From contig CAWFFM010000014.1 of the NCBI GenBank assembly GCA_963815125.1, positions 248,001 through 312,000 on the forward strand: a stretch of DNA of 64,000 nt, given 5' to 3'. A program made the position numbers and the translations under genes. The notes beneath the pieces were generated by a model, which ran no database searches, was not told the DNA's origin, and worked only from the letters and a program-made list of their open reading frames with translations. The first letter of the stretch is position 1, and every line of letters starts with the position of its first letter. Positions 8,708 through 17,124 of this stretch are shown here, in pieces. The stretch comes from Actinocatenispora sp963815125. Its GTDB lineage: Bacteria > Actinomycetota > Actinomycetes > Mycobacteriales > Micromonosporaceae.

Positions 8708-9013
8708 GCGCAGCAAAAACACAATGAGATAATAAAGGGAGGAGATTAAGAGCAGGACTCCAGCAGATAACATTACTGCGTTTGTGCTTCGATCCGAGAA
8801 CCGCCCGATACGATACCTGAGCCACTGGCCCCGGCTCTGGTTTTCCTCCAATCTCTGACGACGCCCGGGTGGCCACCCGCGCCGACCCACATAGCCCAGC
8901 CCAAGGAACAGAAACGAGGCCAACGTAAGGAACAAAATTGGCCACAAGCTTGTGGTATGCGCCAAATCAACTGAAGGGCGTGGACCGAGCACCGAGATCT
9001 TGACGTCCACCAT
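8705..9013 (-). CDS. Small membrane protein with two transmembrane segments
   Basis: A 102-residue protein, ATG at 9013 with GGGAAGG about 7 nt upstream. The frame is open 14 codons further. It has a hydrophobic segment LWPILFLTLASFLFLGLGY, a basic central loop (RRGWPPGRRQRLEENQSRGQ), and a second segment AVMLSAGVLLLISSLYYLIV at the C-terminus. No family was recognised. It lies 51 bp downstream of the Imm10-like gene on the same strand and probably shares its transcript. The ISL3 element is inserted exactly at its stop codon, leaving the coding sequence intact. Confidence 0.65.
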   Translation of the reverse strand: MVDVKISVLGPRPSVDLAHTTSLWPILFLTLASFLFLGLGYVGRRGWPPGRRQRLEENQSRGQWLRYRIGRFSDRSTNAVMLSAGVLLLISSLYYLIVFLLR

Positions 9014-9064
9014 GGCCGTACCTTCCCATCCGTCAACACCAAGCGACGTGATCACAGAGCTTAG

Positions 9065-9472
9065 CTACAGACCCAGAAACCGGGGATGAAATTCAGGCCG
9101 CCCGCAGGTCAGGATCTTGCGGAGCGTTCGCTGTACCGCGGTCACGTCGATCTCTTCACCGGAGATCTGGAACTCATATTCGGATGCTTCCAGATGAAGG
9201 TCACGAACAGCACCCTCGGTGAACACGATTCTGATCGTCCTGCCGATCGCTTCGATCTCGCTCACACAGCCGTACCGGGTGGAGCCTCCTTCATTCGACA
9301 CGCAATAGCTCTCGCCCTCGGGCCAGCTGCTGTTATTCTCGTGCTCGTTCACTCGGAGGTCGCACTGGAAGTGGAAGGCTCGTCCGCCTCCGTCCTCGTC
9401 CTCCGCGATTCCTACGAGAAGCAGTGGCGGATGATCCTCGACGCCAGCAGCCCGCGCGACAACAGAGATCAC
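9065..9472 (-). CDS. Imm10-like immunity family protein
   Basis: A 135-residue protein from a GTG at 9472, preceded by AGGAGG at short (4 nt) spacing. Features match the Imm10 family of polymorphic-toxin immunity proteins as I know it: an N-terminal VARAAGVEDHPPLLLVGIAE strand pair, a central YCVSNEGGSTRYGCVSEIE block, and a C-terminal DVTAVQRTLRKIL helix. Such cytoplasmic proteins bind and neutralise a cognate toxin domain. Here the upstream coding region is decayed, but a frame ending ELRRLAQEVL stops at TGA overlapping this GTG (GTGA), which suggests it was once the downstream partner of that gene. The family call is from pattern memory only. Confidence 0.6.
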   Translation of the reverse strand: MISVVARAAGVEDHPPLLLVGIAEDEDGGGRAFHFQCDLRVNEHENNSSWPEGESYCVSNEGGSTRYGCVSEIEAIGRTIRIVFTEGAVRDLHLEASEYEFQISGEEIDVTAVQRTLRKILTCGRPEFHPRFLGL

Positions 9473-10200
9473 AGAACCTCCTGGGCCAGTCTGCGTAGCT
9501 CCTCGGTCTGCGCGAGTCGACACGTTGATGACCTGGGCCGTCGATACGCACCGAATGTCCAGAGCAGTTCTGCCCATCTGCGACTGCAGGCTCGACCCGC
9601 ACAGCGCCTCGGATCGGGTTGACCTCGGCCAGGACGGCGAGGACATCGTGTAGGATTCCCAGCACAGAAGCGAATCCCGTCCCCGGCTCCGCGGCAGTCT
9701 CGAGCGCGATCGAGCGCGTCCGTCATGCGGCCCGGGTCACGCCGTAGACGTGAGCAGGTTCTTGACGGAGGTAACAAGTGAGGTCCTGGTACAGCGGCGA
9801 ACTTGCCGCCCTCGATGCGGGCGGGTCATGCTCCGCACCGCGGCTACAGGCTGCTCCTGTCCAGGTCCTTGTTGAGGTAGCCCCGACGTGATGGAGCTGG
9901 CCGCGATCATCGCCAACTTCGCCGCCTGCTCACGCGGTGAGCCCCTTGGCGTTGCGGTGGGCGCCAGTTACCCGGCCCAGGCGTCGACGACGGAACGGTC
10001 GCATGGTCATGCCCGGAGTCTGCCAGACACGCCGAGAGCCTGACGGATCGGGGGAGCTACCGCCACGTATATTGACGTAGCGCCCACATAAGCATGCGTT
10101 TAGAGTCCAACTGTCGTCAACCTCATAGCTCAACACAGCCGGCCCAGCAGCGCTCCGAAACTTGCCGGTTCCGTCACTCCTTCACTCCTGTCATCCGTAG
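9469..10200 (-). pseudogene. Decayed coding debris upstream of the Imm10-like gene
   Basis: No continuous gene is present, yet protein-like stretches occur in shifting minus-strand frames. Examples are SYEVDDSWTLNACLCG near 10120, REQAAKLAMIAASSITSG near 9920, YLNKDLDRSSL before a TAG near 9850, GFASVLGILHDVLAVLAEV near 9650, and a C-terminal QTEELRRLAQEVL that stops at 9469-9471. The last stop overlaps the Imm10-like GTG. A plausible reading is one or more broken genes, perhaps including the toxin paired with the immunity gene. No domain was recognised, so this remains a guess. Confidence 0.35.
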
Positions 10201-10258
10201 GACGGACGATAACCCGCTCGCGAACACTGGCCTTAGGTAAGCGACTCACAAGTAACTA

Positions 10259-11366
10259 GTGTCCTGAGTCAGTAGTTTGTTGGTAGCTGTAGGGTGTGGC
10301 GATGCCGAGCCCGAAGCTTGTCCCGGTGGTGTTGTCCGAGCAGGAACGGTCGGTGTTGACCGGGTGGGCGCGTCGGCGTCAGACGGAGCAGACGCTGTGC
10401 GGGCCATGCGTTTCCGTGCGCAGGAAGAAGTAAGTGCTGCGAGGAGAGGACCGCCGCCACGGTGCTCGCGGCGCAGGAGAAGAAGGGGCGGTCGAGCTTG
10501 TGGCCGGGCGGTTGCACGGGCTGGGACGCGCCGCGGCCGGACCGAGCCACTGGGAGACACCGATGAGAGGTCGAGACAACTCTATCCGCCGACGGCTGGA
10601 GGAGACGCCTGGCCGGACTCGCACTGGTCGATCCGGTCGTTGCCCAGGTCACGGGCTTGCGCCACACCACGGTCGATCCGATCTACGGCGCGGCGCTCAC
10701 CTCGCCCGCCACCGCGGTGCAGACCTGGAAGGTCGACCGCCGCAGTTGGGCGACCAGCCGTGACGTCGTCGGCTTGTATATGGCCCCGCCGGAGAACGCG
10801 CTGGTACTCGCAGTCGACGAGAAGTCACAGATGCAGGCCATCTACCGCATCCGCTGGGCCGATCCAGCCCGACGCGCCCACGACACCGGCGCGAATCACC
10901 GCCGATCTACTCCGTGAGGCCGTAAGCTGTTCGCGCTCGCGTCTCCACGGCCGGTGATCGCCAGGCCGTCACCGCCGACACCGCCCGCAGGAGTTCCTCC
11001 GGTTTCTGAAACTCATCGACACCGCCGTGCCCGACAGATCTCGACCTGCACCTGGTGCTGGACAACTACGCCACCCACAAGACCCCCAAGGTCAAGCAGC
11101 GGCTGCTGCGTCACCCGCGCTTCCACCTGCACTTCACCCCTACCAGCTCATCCTGGCTCAACCTCGTCGAACGCTGGTTCGCCGAACTGACCACCCGCAA
11201 ACTCCGCCGATCCGCCCACCGCAGCGTCACCGCACTCGAAGCCGACGTCCGCCGCTGGATCAACGAATGGAACGCCAACCCCAAACCCTTCGTCTGGACC
11301 AAAACCGCAGACCAGATCCTCGACACCCTCGCCGCATACTGCCAACGAATTAACGACTCAGGACAC
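10259..11366 (+). mobile_element. IS630-family insertion sequence, 1108 bp
   Basis: Terminal inverted repeats begin GTGTCCTGAGTC on both sides (10259-10270 and 11355-11366) and continue with partial similarity (GTTGG near base 25). A TA dinucleotide flanks each end (10257-10258 and 11367-11368), the classic IS630/Tc1 target duplication. The element sits inside the 3' end of the minus-strand SUKH gene. Confidence 0.9.
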
Positions 11367-11369
11367 TAG
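10302..11369 (+). pseudogene. IS630-family transposase, degenerate
   Basis: Fragments in order: MPSPKLVPVVLSEQERSVL at the 5' end (ATG 10302), VVGLYMAPPENALVLAVDEK near 10770 (first catalytic Asp of the DDE domain), DNYATHKTPKVKQRLL near 11060 (second Asp), and FTPTSSSWLNLVERWFAELT near 11140 with the last Glu, then KTADQILDTLAAYCQRINDS. The DNA-binding half is shortened and several frameshifts separate the pieces, so it is inactive. The TAG stop at 11367-11369 uses the duplicated TA target. Confidence 0.9.
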
Positions 11370-11855
11370 TTTCGCCAGAAAATCAGAAAAGGATCCAGCT
11401 GCTCGCCGCGAGATTCGATCTTCATCGACGTACGCTACGCAGGGCTCACCCTTCGAACCACACTCAGAGTAGTCCAGCATCACAGTGTCATGACCGCCAG
11501 ATGGCGTATCGCAGATAACTACACCGATATTCGGATACTCCCACTCAGTGACCAGGTACGAGCTGCCTCTACCCATCGAAGAGTCGATTCCCCAAGTTCC
11601 GCCAATTCCCCGAATTCCGCTGATCTCGAAATGATCATCGGCCCAGGAGGTTGGAAACGTCGTAGGGCAGCAGCGGCGTCGCGGAGTTCCTCCATTCCGC
11701 ACGAACAAGAGCTCTATGTAACTGCGAGGCAAGCGCACGCCAAGGTCTGCCTCGGTTCGATGAACCATGCAAGCGTCGAGCAGAGGGCCGGTGTAATAGC
11801 CGCTGTCCTCAAAAAATCCGCCTTCAGAGAACTCCGGCCTGCTCGACATAGTCAT
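11358..11855 (-). CDS. SMI1/KNR4 (SUKH) family immunity protein, C-terminus rewritten by IS630
   Basis: A 165-residue protein; the ATG at 11855 has GAGAGG 6 nt upstream. SUKH features: an N-terminal LGVRLPRSYIELLFVRNGG, the central EISGIRGIGGTWGIDS, and EYPNIGVVICDTPSGGHDTV followed by EDRISRRAAGSFSDFLAKL. SUKH proteins commonly neutralise polymorphic or contact-dependent nuclease toxins. The IS630 element entered after the Leu codon of FLAKL, so the last codons and the TGA at 11358 come from the element. Joining the two flanks restores a longer tail ending CESLT with a TAA at 10233-10235. The protein loses only about six residues and may still work. Confidence 0.82.
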   Translation of the reverse strand: MTMSSRPEFSEGGFFEDSGYYTGPLLDACMVHRTEADLGVRLPRSYIELLFVRNGGTPRRRCCPTTFPTSWADDHFEISGIRGIGGTWGIDSSMGRGSSYLVTEWEYPNIGVVICDTPSGGHDTVMLDYSECGSKGEPCVAYVDEDRISRRAAGSFSDFLAKLVS

Positions 11856-12005
11856 GGATTCGCCTCTCGACAAGCTACGCAAGATGGCGTCATCACCAAG
11901 ATGGCGATACGTGTAGCCGGACGCGGTTGACGCCGCTGCTGTTCATTCGAAAGATGGCCCAGACATCTACCCACCGATACCATTTACCAAAACGCCGTCA
12001 ATCTG

Positions 12006-12524
12006 TCAACATATATTCTCAGATTCCTTGACGAATCGTTCTATAGTCATATACTGATCCCTCATGCCATCAGCCGGATACCGCGTAACGAGCACTCGGC
12101 CATTACTCAGGCCGTTCAGGTCACCTGCATCAAACTTCACCAGAGCGCCATGGACGCCCGTATAGTCCCGCCTCGCGAGCTGAAGTGAATACGCCTTGGT
12201 CGCAGCGAAATCCGGCAGAGTGCTCTCTCTTTTCCATGGATATTTCGGCCTAGCGACATCTATCTTCAGAAGTTCATGAGCGACAACATTGCCTCCAAGC
12301 AATCTATATATGGGATTCTCGCCATTTTGCTCGTAGAGGTTCAGCGCCAGATTGGACTCGTCACGACACGAATAGGCGAGCGCTACCAGTTGGCCTTCCG
12401 TTCTCGTCATTCCCAGTTGGGCTGTTGTGGCCGGCGAACATGATGCAAGTGGCAGACAAGCAGCAAATATCAGCGGGACACAACTGGCTGCCAGCAGCTG
12501 CCGCCGGGCTTCGATCCGAAGCAT
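12006..12524 (-). CDS. Predicted lipoprotein, paralog B of an island-specific family
   Basis: A 172-residue protein; the ATG at 12524 follows GGAGG by 4 nt. The 5-codon longer start at 12539 lacks a better site. Signal peptide MLRIEARRQLLAASCVPLIF with lipobox LPLASC. The mature N-terminus CSPATTAQLGMTR is nearly the same as that of the lipoprotein at 6664-7176, and YSCRDE, YRLLGGN, RRDYTGVHGALVKFD and RYPADG match along the length. A gap of 150 bp leads to the SUKH immunity gene on the same strand. No known domain was recognised; an exported, membrane-tethered role is inferred from the lipobox. Confidence 0.8.
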   Translation of the reverse strand: MLRIEARRQLLAASCVPLIFAACLPLASCSPATTAQLGMTRTEGQLVALAYSCRDESNLALNLYEQNGENPIYRLLGGNVVAHELLKIDVARPKYPWKRESTLPDFAATKAYSLQLARRDYTGVHGALVKFDAGDLNGLSNGRVLVTRYPADGMRDQYMTIERFVKESENIC

Positions 12525-12538
12525 CCGTCCTCCAAACA

Positions 12539-12760
12539 TCAGGCGCAGCGCTGACTGCGAACACAGGGCTCCAGTTCAGCAGATCCCTTTAGCGAATTGG
12601 AGAAAACCCGCCTGGCGAGCCCAGCAGTCGCCGTAGGTGAGGGGGAGCACGCGGTCAGTACCACGCAGGACAGAGGCAGTAGCAGGGCAACAAGAACCCG
12701 GCTGTTCGCCGTGAAAGACCCTGCGTCGCCGATGGCATGCCCGTACCTGGGCGCCAGGTC
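12539..12760 (-). pseudogene. Broken third lipoprotein of the same family
   Basis: A lipoprotein signal is readable: ALLLPLSCVVLTAC, then SPSPTATAGLARRV, which resembles SPATTAQLGMTR of the neighbouring paralog. In this frame no start codon lies near. An ATG start, MPSATQGLSRRTAG, is in another frame, so one frameshift splits the signal peptide. After 35 further residues the frame stops at about 12541, right before paralog B. It looks like a truncated family member. Confidence 0.5.
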
Positions 12761-12924
12761 GAAGCCGCCACCGAACAGGGCTGGACCATGCTCGCGGAGG
12801 ACGCCATGACCGCAACAGCTCTGATCACAGACAGGTTCGAACTCATTGCTGCGGACCCTGTACGACACACGCCCCAGCACCCGAGCGCAGGTGCCACGGG
12901 AGCGCCGCCGGCTGTCCCAGGGGG

Positions 12925-14130
12925 GAGTGTCCGGAAGTTTGTGGGTGGAGCCGGTGATCTTCTAGTTTTCGGTGATGCGGTCGCCGTAGTAGAGGGCGAG
13001 TTGGTTGAGCGCTGTCTTCCAGCCGCTGGTTTTACCAGTCACGTTGGCCCGGTTGGGTTTCGGGTCGCGGATGACCAGGTAGAGCACCTTCAGGGCGGCT
13101 TGCTCGTGGGGGAAGTGCCCGCTCCGGCCGGTGGCGTGCCGGAACCGGGAGTTGAGTGACTCGAACGCGTTGGTCGGGTAGACCACCGCCGGATCTCACG
13201 GCGCGTTCCCCAGGAACGGGGCGAACTGCTCCCACGCGTTGCGCCACATGTTGATGATGACCGGATACCGGTCACCCCAGTCGCTCGGCGAACTCGTCGA
13301 ACCGGGCCTGGGCCGCCTCGACGGTCGGGGCGGTGTAGACGATCCGCAGGGCTTTGGTGATCTGCCCCCAGTGCGCTTTGGACGCATACCCAGACTCGCC
13401 CGGACCAGGTGCACCACACACAGCAGCACGTGGCCTGCGCCAGATCTCGCCACCGACTCCGGTAGGCCTTGAGCCCGTCACAGTCCACCATGCACACGAA
13501 AGCCAGCCCCGGTTACGAGCTCGGCCAGCACGCCATCCAGGCTGCGCGCCCCCCCGCCGTTGCCGACCGGCGTCCCCAGCTGTCGCGCTCGCCTCCCAGG
13601 TTGACCCCGACCGCCACATACACCGGCCGGTTGGCGACCTGCCCGTCCCGGATCTTGACATACAGCGCGTCAATCAGCACGAGCGGAACACGCGATCCTA
13701 CGGTCGGACTCCTGCGATCCTCGCCAGCTCTCCGAGATCTGCGGCGACCGCATACCAGACCCGGGAACGTCCACGTCATAGATCTCGGCCAGGTGCGCCT
13801 GGATCTGCCCGGTCGTCAGCCCCTTGGCATACAAGCTGATGACCGCCTCATCAAACCCCTCCAGCCGGCGAGCATGCTTCGGCACGATCTGCGGATCGAA
13901 CGTTCCCGAACGATCCCGCGGCACGTCCAACCGCTCTGCGCCGACCTCGGTACGCACTGTCTTCGGTGAGGGCTCGTTACGCTGGTTACCGACCCGGAGG
14001 CGGGGACTGGCCACGCCAAACCCAGATGCCCAGCATCTCGGCCACTAGGGCGGTCTGCAACACGGTGCGGATCACCTGCTGAACAACCCACCCTCACCCA
14101 CCAGCGACACACCCTCAGTACGGGCCCGGT
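12925..14130 (-). mobile_element. IS256-family (Mutator) insertion sequence remnant, one end lost
   Basis: The 3' side keeps a likely terminal sequence, GAGTGTCCGGAAGTTTGTG, near 12925-12943. No matching inverted copy is found near 14050-14200, so the 5' end has been deleted or replaced. The transposase inside is fragmentary. Confidence 0.7.
12962..14130 (-). pseudogene. IS256-family (Mutator) transposase, frameshifted
   Basis: Recognisable pieces in order along the minus strand: RTEGVSLVGEGGLF near 14115, IRTVLQTALVAEMLG near 14065, LDVPRDRSGTFDPQIVPKHA near 13910, VISLYAKGLTTGQIQAHLAE near 13820, VPLVLIDALYVKIRDGQVAN near 13680 with the first catalytic Asp, TKALRIVYTAPTVEAAQARF near 13350 and RYPVIINMWRNAWEQFAPFL near 13240. 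The C-terminal NAFESLNSRFRHATGRSGHF leads to a stop at 12962. Many frame breaks make it inactive. Part of the N-terminal coding region is missing. Confidence 0.9.
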
Positions 14131-14401
14131 CGATCGGCTATGCGCGTAATCGTACAACAAAATCGATCTCCGGGCTGTCCAATTGACCAGGGGGATCCCC
14201 GCCGCTGACTCCAACTCCGACACAGACGATCCTTCCCGCCGAGGCACCCGCCCAGCATTCTGGATCACCGCCTCACCCACAAAATTCCTGACAGGCCCCC
14301 AGGGGGCCGGGCACCCGGCCGCGCGCAGGACGGTAGCCTGCGGAATCGAGCATTCCGGCACCATCCGGTACCGGGACCGCCGGCCCGGATGGGGTTGTTC
14401 G
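14131..14401. other. Island-backbone junction and GDPD promoter region
   Basis: About 270 bp between the IS256 remnant and the GDPD gene. No gene is seen. GACGGTAGCCT near 14330 could be a -10 (TAGCCT) for the downstream operon. No tRNA or direct repeat that would mark an attachment site was recognised. Confidence 0.4.
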
Positions 14402-15169
14402 ATGTTCGACTGCACGCCGACCGTGATGGGTCACCGGGGCATGGGCAAGGGTGTGGTGGCCGGCCATCAGGAGAACACCATGGCCTCCTACCTCGCCTGC
14501 GCCGAACTCACCGACTGGATCGAGCTGGACGTCCAGCGCTGCGCCGACGACGAGCTGATGGTGTACCACAATCCGGCGACCCCGGACGGCCGGTTCCTGA
14601 TCGACCAGACGGCCGCCGAACTCGGCGCGCAGGGCGTACTGCGGTTCACCGACGTGCTGGCCGAGCTGCCCGAGCGGATCTGTCTGGACATCGACATCAA
14701 GACACCGCTGGAGGAGGCGCTGATCCCGGCCGAGCGCGGTACGACCGCGCTGCTGACCCCGATCCTGGCCAAGGAACTGCACCGGCGCCGGATGTTCGCC
14801 ACCTCGTTCGACCCGGCGACGCTGGTGGAGCTGCGGGCCGCGGTACCGGCACTGCCACTGTGCCTGGTCACCTGGATCGCGTACCCGATCGGGCCGGCGA
14901 TCGCCGCCGCGGCCCGGCTCGGCGTGCAGCTCGTCGGGCTGCACACGTACTCGTTCGGTCCCAGCCCGGTGCAGCCGGACCCGGCCATCCACTACGACCA
15001 CCGGTACGCGGTGGATGTGGCGCACCGCGCCGGGCTGGAGGTGCTCGCCTGGTGCCCGTCGCCGGAGGAGGCCGTGGCGATGACCGCCGCCGGCGTGGAC
15101 GCGCTGTGCGTCAACGACGTCCCCGGCGTGCTTGCGGCGCTGGACGGGACGGCAGGGGAGGTCCGATGA
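14402..15169 (+). CDS. Glycerophosphodiester phosphodiesterase family protein
   Basis: A 255-residue TIM-barrel enzyme that cleaves glycerophosphodiesters to glycerol-3-phosphate and an alcohol. Motifs: VMGHRGMGKG (catalytic His-Arg at the N-terminus), ENTMASY, WIELDVQ with the metal-binding Glu and Asp, LMVYHNP with a catalytic His, and a C-terminal DALCVNDVPGVL. The ATG at 14402 is used; a second in-frame ATG eight codons later (MGHRG) is possible. No signal peptide is seen, so it is cytoplasmic. It overlaps the next gene by ATGA, so the two are translationally coupled. Confidence 0.92.
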   Translation: MFDCTPTVMGHRGMGKGVVAGHQENTMASYLACAELTDWIELDVQRCADDELMVYHNPATPDGRFLIDQTAAELGAQGVLRFTDVLAELPERICLDIDIKTPLEEALIPAERGTTALLTPILAKELHRRRMFATSFDPATLVELRAAVPALPLCLVTWIAYPIGPAIAAAARLGVQLVGLHTYSFGPSPVQPDPAIHYDHRYAVDVAHRAGLEVLAWCPSPEEAVAMTAAGVDALCVNDVPGVLAALDGTAGEVR

Positions 15170-15999
15170 CGGAGATCGACCGGCTCGGTACGCACCTGGA
15201 GACCATCGCCGTCGACGCGGCCCGCGGTGTCGGCGACAGGTTGCGCGCCGCGTTCGCCGAGACCCAGGAACCGGCCTACAAGCAGGACTTCCACGACATC
15301 GTCACCCGACACGACCGGGAGACCGAGGAGGTCCTGCGCGACGGTCTGCTGCGCGCCCACCCCGACTCCACGGTGCACGGCGAGGAACACGGCCGCTACG
15401 GTGACGGCGCCGTCGAGTGGTACGTGGACCCGATCGACGGCACGTCGAACTTCGCGCTCGGCCTGCCGTACTTCGCCGTCTCGATCGGCGCCGTCGCCGA
15501 GGACCAGCTGGTCGCGGGTGTGGTGTACGACGTCATGCGCGACACCGTCTACTCGGCCTCGGCGCGCGGCGCGTACCAGAACGGCAGGGAGATGCGCAGC
15601 AGCGGCCCGGCCACCGATGCCGAGAGCATGCTGTTCAGCTCATTCCCCGACGCCACCACGCTGCATGACCCCGACCGGGCCGCCGCCGGGCATGCCACCC
15701 ACGCCACCCTGCTGCACGAGTTCGGTGCGGTACGCCGGCTCGGCTCCACCGCGCTCGCCCTCGCCTACGTCGCCGCCGGTGCCGGTGTGGCGCACGCCGC
15801 CGGCATCCACCCGTGGGATGTGGCGGCCGGCTGGCTGCTGGTCACCCGGGCCGGCGGCCGGTATCTGCCGCTGCCCGACACCGCCGGGCACAAGGCGCGT
15901 CCCTGGCTGGCACCCGGATACCTGGCCACCAACGGCGGTTTCGACCTGTCCCGGTCCTGCCTGGCCGGTCTGCTGCCGACGATGTCCCCGGTCGACTGA
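15166..15999 (+). CDS. Inositol monophosphatase family protein
   Basis: A 277-residue metal-dependent phosphatase. The Mg-binding motif WYVDPIDGTSNFALGLPY sits near residues 84-101, HGEEHG carries an upstream metal-binding Glu pair, and HPWDVAAG is the second signature. It may act on inositol phosphate, histidinol phosphate or a sugar phosphate; the sequence alone does not decide. RBS GGGGAGG, and the start overlaps the GDPD stop (ATGA), suggesting joint phospholipid head-group or inositol recycling. The convergent acyltransferase frame runs 360 bp into its 3' end on the other strand. Confidence 0.93.
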   Translation: MTEIDRLGTHLETIAVDAARGVGDRLRAAFAETQEPAYKQDFHDIVTRHDRETEEVLRDGLLRAHPDSTVHGEEHGRYGDGAVEWYVDPIDGTSNFALGLPYFAVSIGAVAEDQLVAGVVYDVMRDTVYSASARGAYQNGREMRSSGPATDAESMLFSSFPDATTLHDPDRAAAGHATHATLLHEFGAVRRLGSTALALAYVAAGAGVAHAAGIHPWDVAAGWLLVTRAGGRYLPLPDTAGHKARPWLAPGYLATNGGFDLSRSCLAGLLPTMSPVD

Positions 16000-17124
16000 G
16001 CTCTGCCACCGTTCCGCGCGGTGGAACGCCGCAACCAGAAGCAGCAGAACCGTTGCCAGTACAGGCAACCAGCCGAGCCGGTAGAGCACCCAGGCCGGGT
16101 ACGACGGCTGGTCGAGCAGCCCCGGCAGCGGGCCGGCCGCCCATGCGGCGAAGCTCAGCAGCAGCAACGCCGACTGGTGCCAGCAGAACACTGTCACCGC
16201 CACCAGGTTGACCGCGGCCACCGGCGCCCAGCCGGCGGGTCGGCGCAGCAACCGGGCCAACACCGGCCGTACCAGCAGGAAGACGCCGAGCTGCGCGGCG
16301 GCCAGGGCCATCGCGAACAGCGACGGCGGGTCCAGGTTCGACCAGCCGTCGCCGGGTACCCCGACGGCGCTCGCCGGGTATCCGGCCACCCCGACCAGCA
16401 GCACACCACCGGACACGCCCGCCGCCAGCAGCACCGCACCGGCTCGACGGCCACCCAGCCGGCCCTCGGCCAGGGCCACCCCCAGCAGGTACGGCACCGA
16501 CCAGCCGGCCAGGACGTCGAGCACCTGCCAGCCGACCGGCAGCCCGGCCGGGCGGTACAGGTCGGTGAGCGCGACCACGGCCAGTGGCACCAGCACCGCC
16601 TGCCAACCAAGAGCGCGTACGGCCCGCCGGGCCAGCGGTGTCGACGCGGTCAACGCCAGGTACACCAGCAGGAACCACAGCGGATGCGAGACCAGCGACA
16701 GCACCGTGTGCCGGGTGGCCGCCGGCGCCTGCACCGCGAGCAGCAGCAGTCCCGCCGGAATCCAGACCGCGGCCAGTACCAGTACCGGGCGCAGCAGCCG
16801 CGGCAGCCGGCCCGCCAGCCAGCGCAGCGGCGCCCGGTCGCCGACGCTGCGCGCGGCGGCGAAACCACCCGCGACGAAGAACAGGCCCAGGGTCTGCAGC
16901 AGCCAGCTCGCCGGCGTCAACGCCGGCAGGTGGGACAGCGGGCTCGCCCCGGTCAACCGGCCCGGTACGGCCGGGTCGGCGACCAGTGCGCTGACCAGCC
17001 AGTGCCCGGCCACCACACCGACGATCGCCACCGCGCGCAGCGCGTCGACCGTACGGTCCCGGCCGGGCGGCGTCGCCGCATCGATCCGGTGTGTCCACCG
17101 CCGGAGCCTGTCGCGCGTCGTCAT
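15640..17124 (-). CDS. Acyltransferase family 3 membrane protein (OafA-like), with an antisense tail
   Basis: ATG at 17124 overlaps the stop of the upstream hydrolase (ATGA), so the two are coupled. The protein has about ten hydrophobic segments and starts RTVDALRAVAIVGVVAGHWL, the typical acyltransferase-3 N-terminus with the conserved His. Such proteins O-acetylate or acylate sugars, glycans or antibiotics. The family-like part ends near 16005 (about 373 residues). The frame then has no stop and runs about 120 more codons, rich in Gly and Gln, antisense to the inositol phosphatase gene. That tail is not membrane-like and is probably non-functional. Confidence 0.8.
   Translation of the reverse strand: MTTRDRLRRWTHRIDAATPPGRDRTVDALRAVAIVGVVAGHWLVSALVADPAVPGRLTGASPLSHLPALTPASWLLQTLGLFFVAGGFAAARSVGDRAPLRWLAGRLPRLLRPVLVLAAVWIPAGLLLLAVQAPAATRHTVLSLVSHPLWFLLVYLALTASTPLARRAVRALGWQAVLVPLAVVALTDLYRPAGLPVGWQVLDVLAGWSVPYLLGVALAEGRLGGRRAGAVLLAAGVSGGVLLVGVAGYPASAVGVPGDGWSNLDPPSLFAMALAAAQLGVFLLVRPVLARLLRRPAGWAPVAAVNLVAVTVFCWHQSALLLLSFAAWAAGPLPGLLDQPSYPAWVLYRLGWLPVLATVLLLLVAAFHRAERWQSSVDRGHRRQQTGQAGPGQVETAVGGQVSGCQPGTRLVPGGVGQRQIPAAGPGDQQPAGRHIPRVDAGGVRHTGTGGDVGEGERGGAEPAYRTELVQQGGVGGMPGGGPVGVMQRGGVGE

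Noticed and set aside
14131..14401. Island attachment site
   Set aside because: No tRNA 3' end or direct repeat pairing with the region near 6640 was seen.
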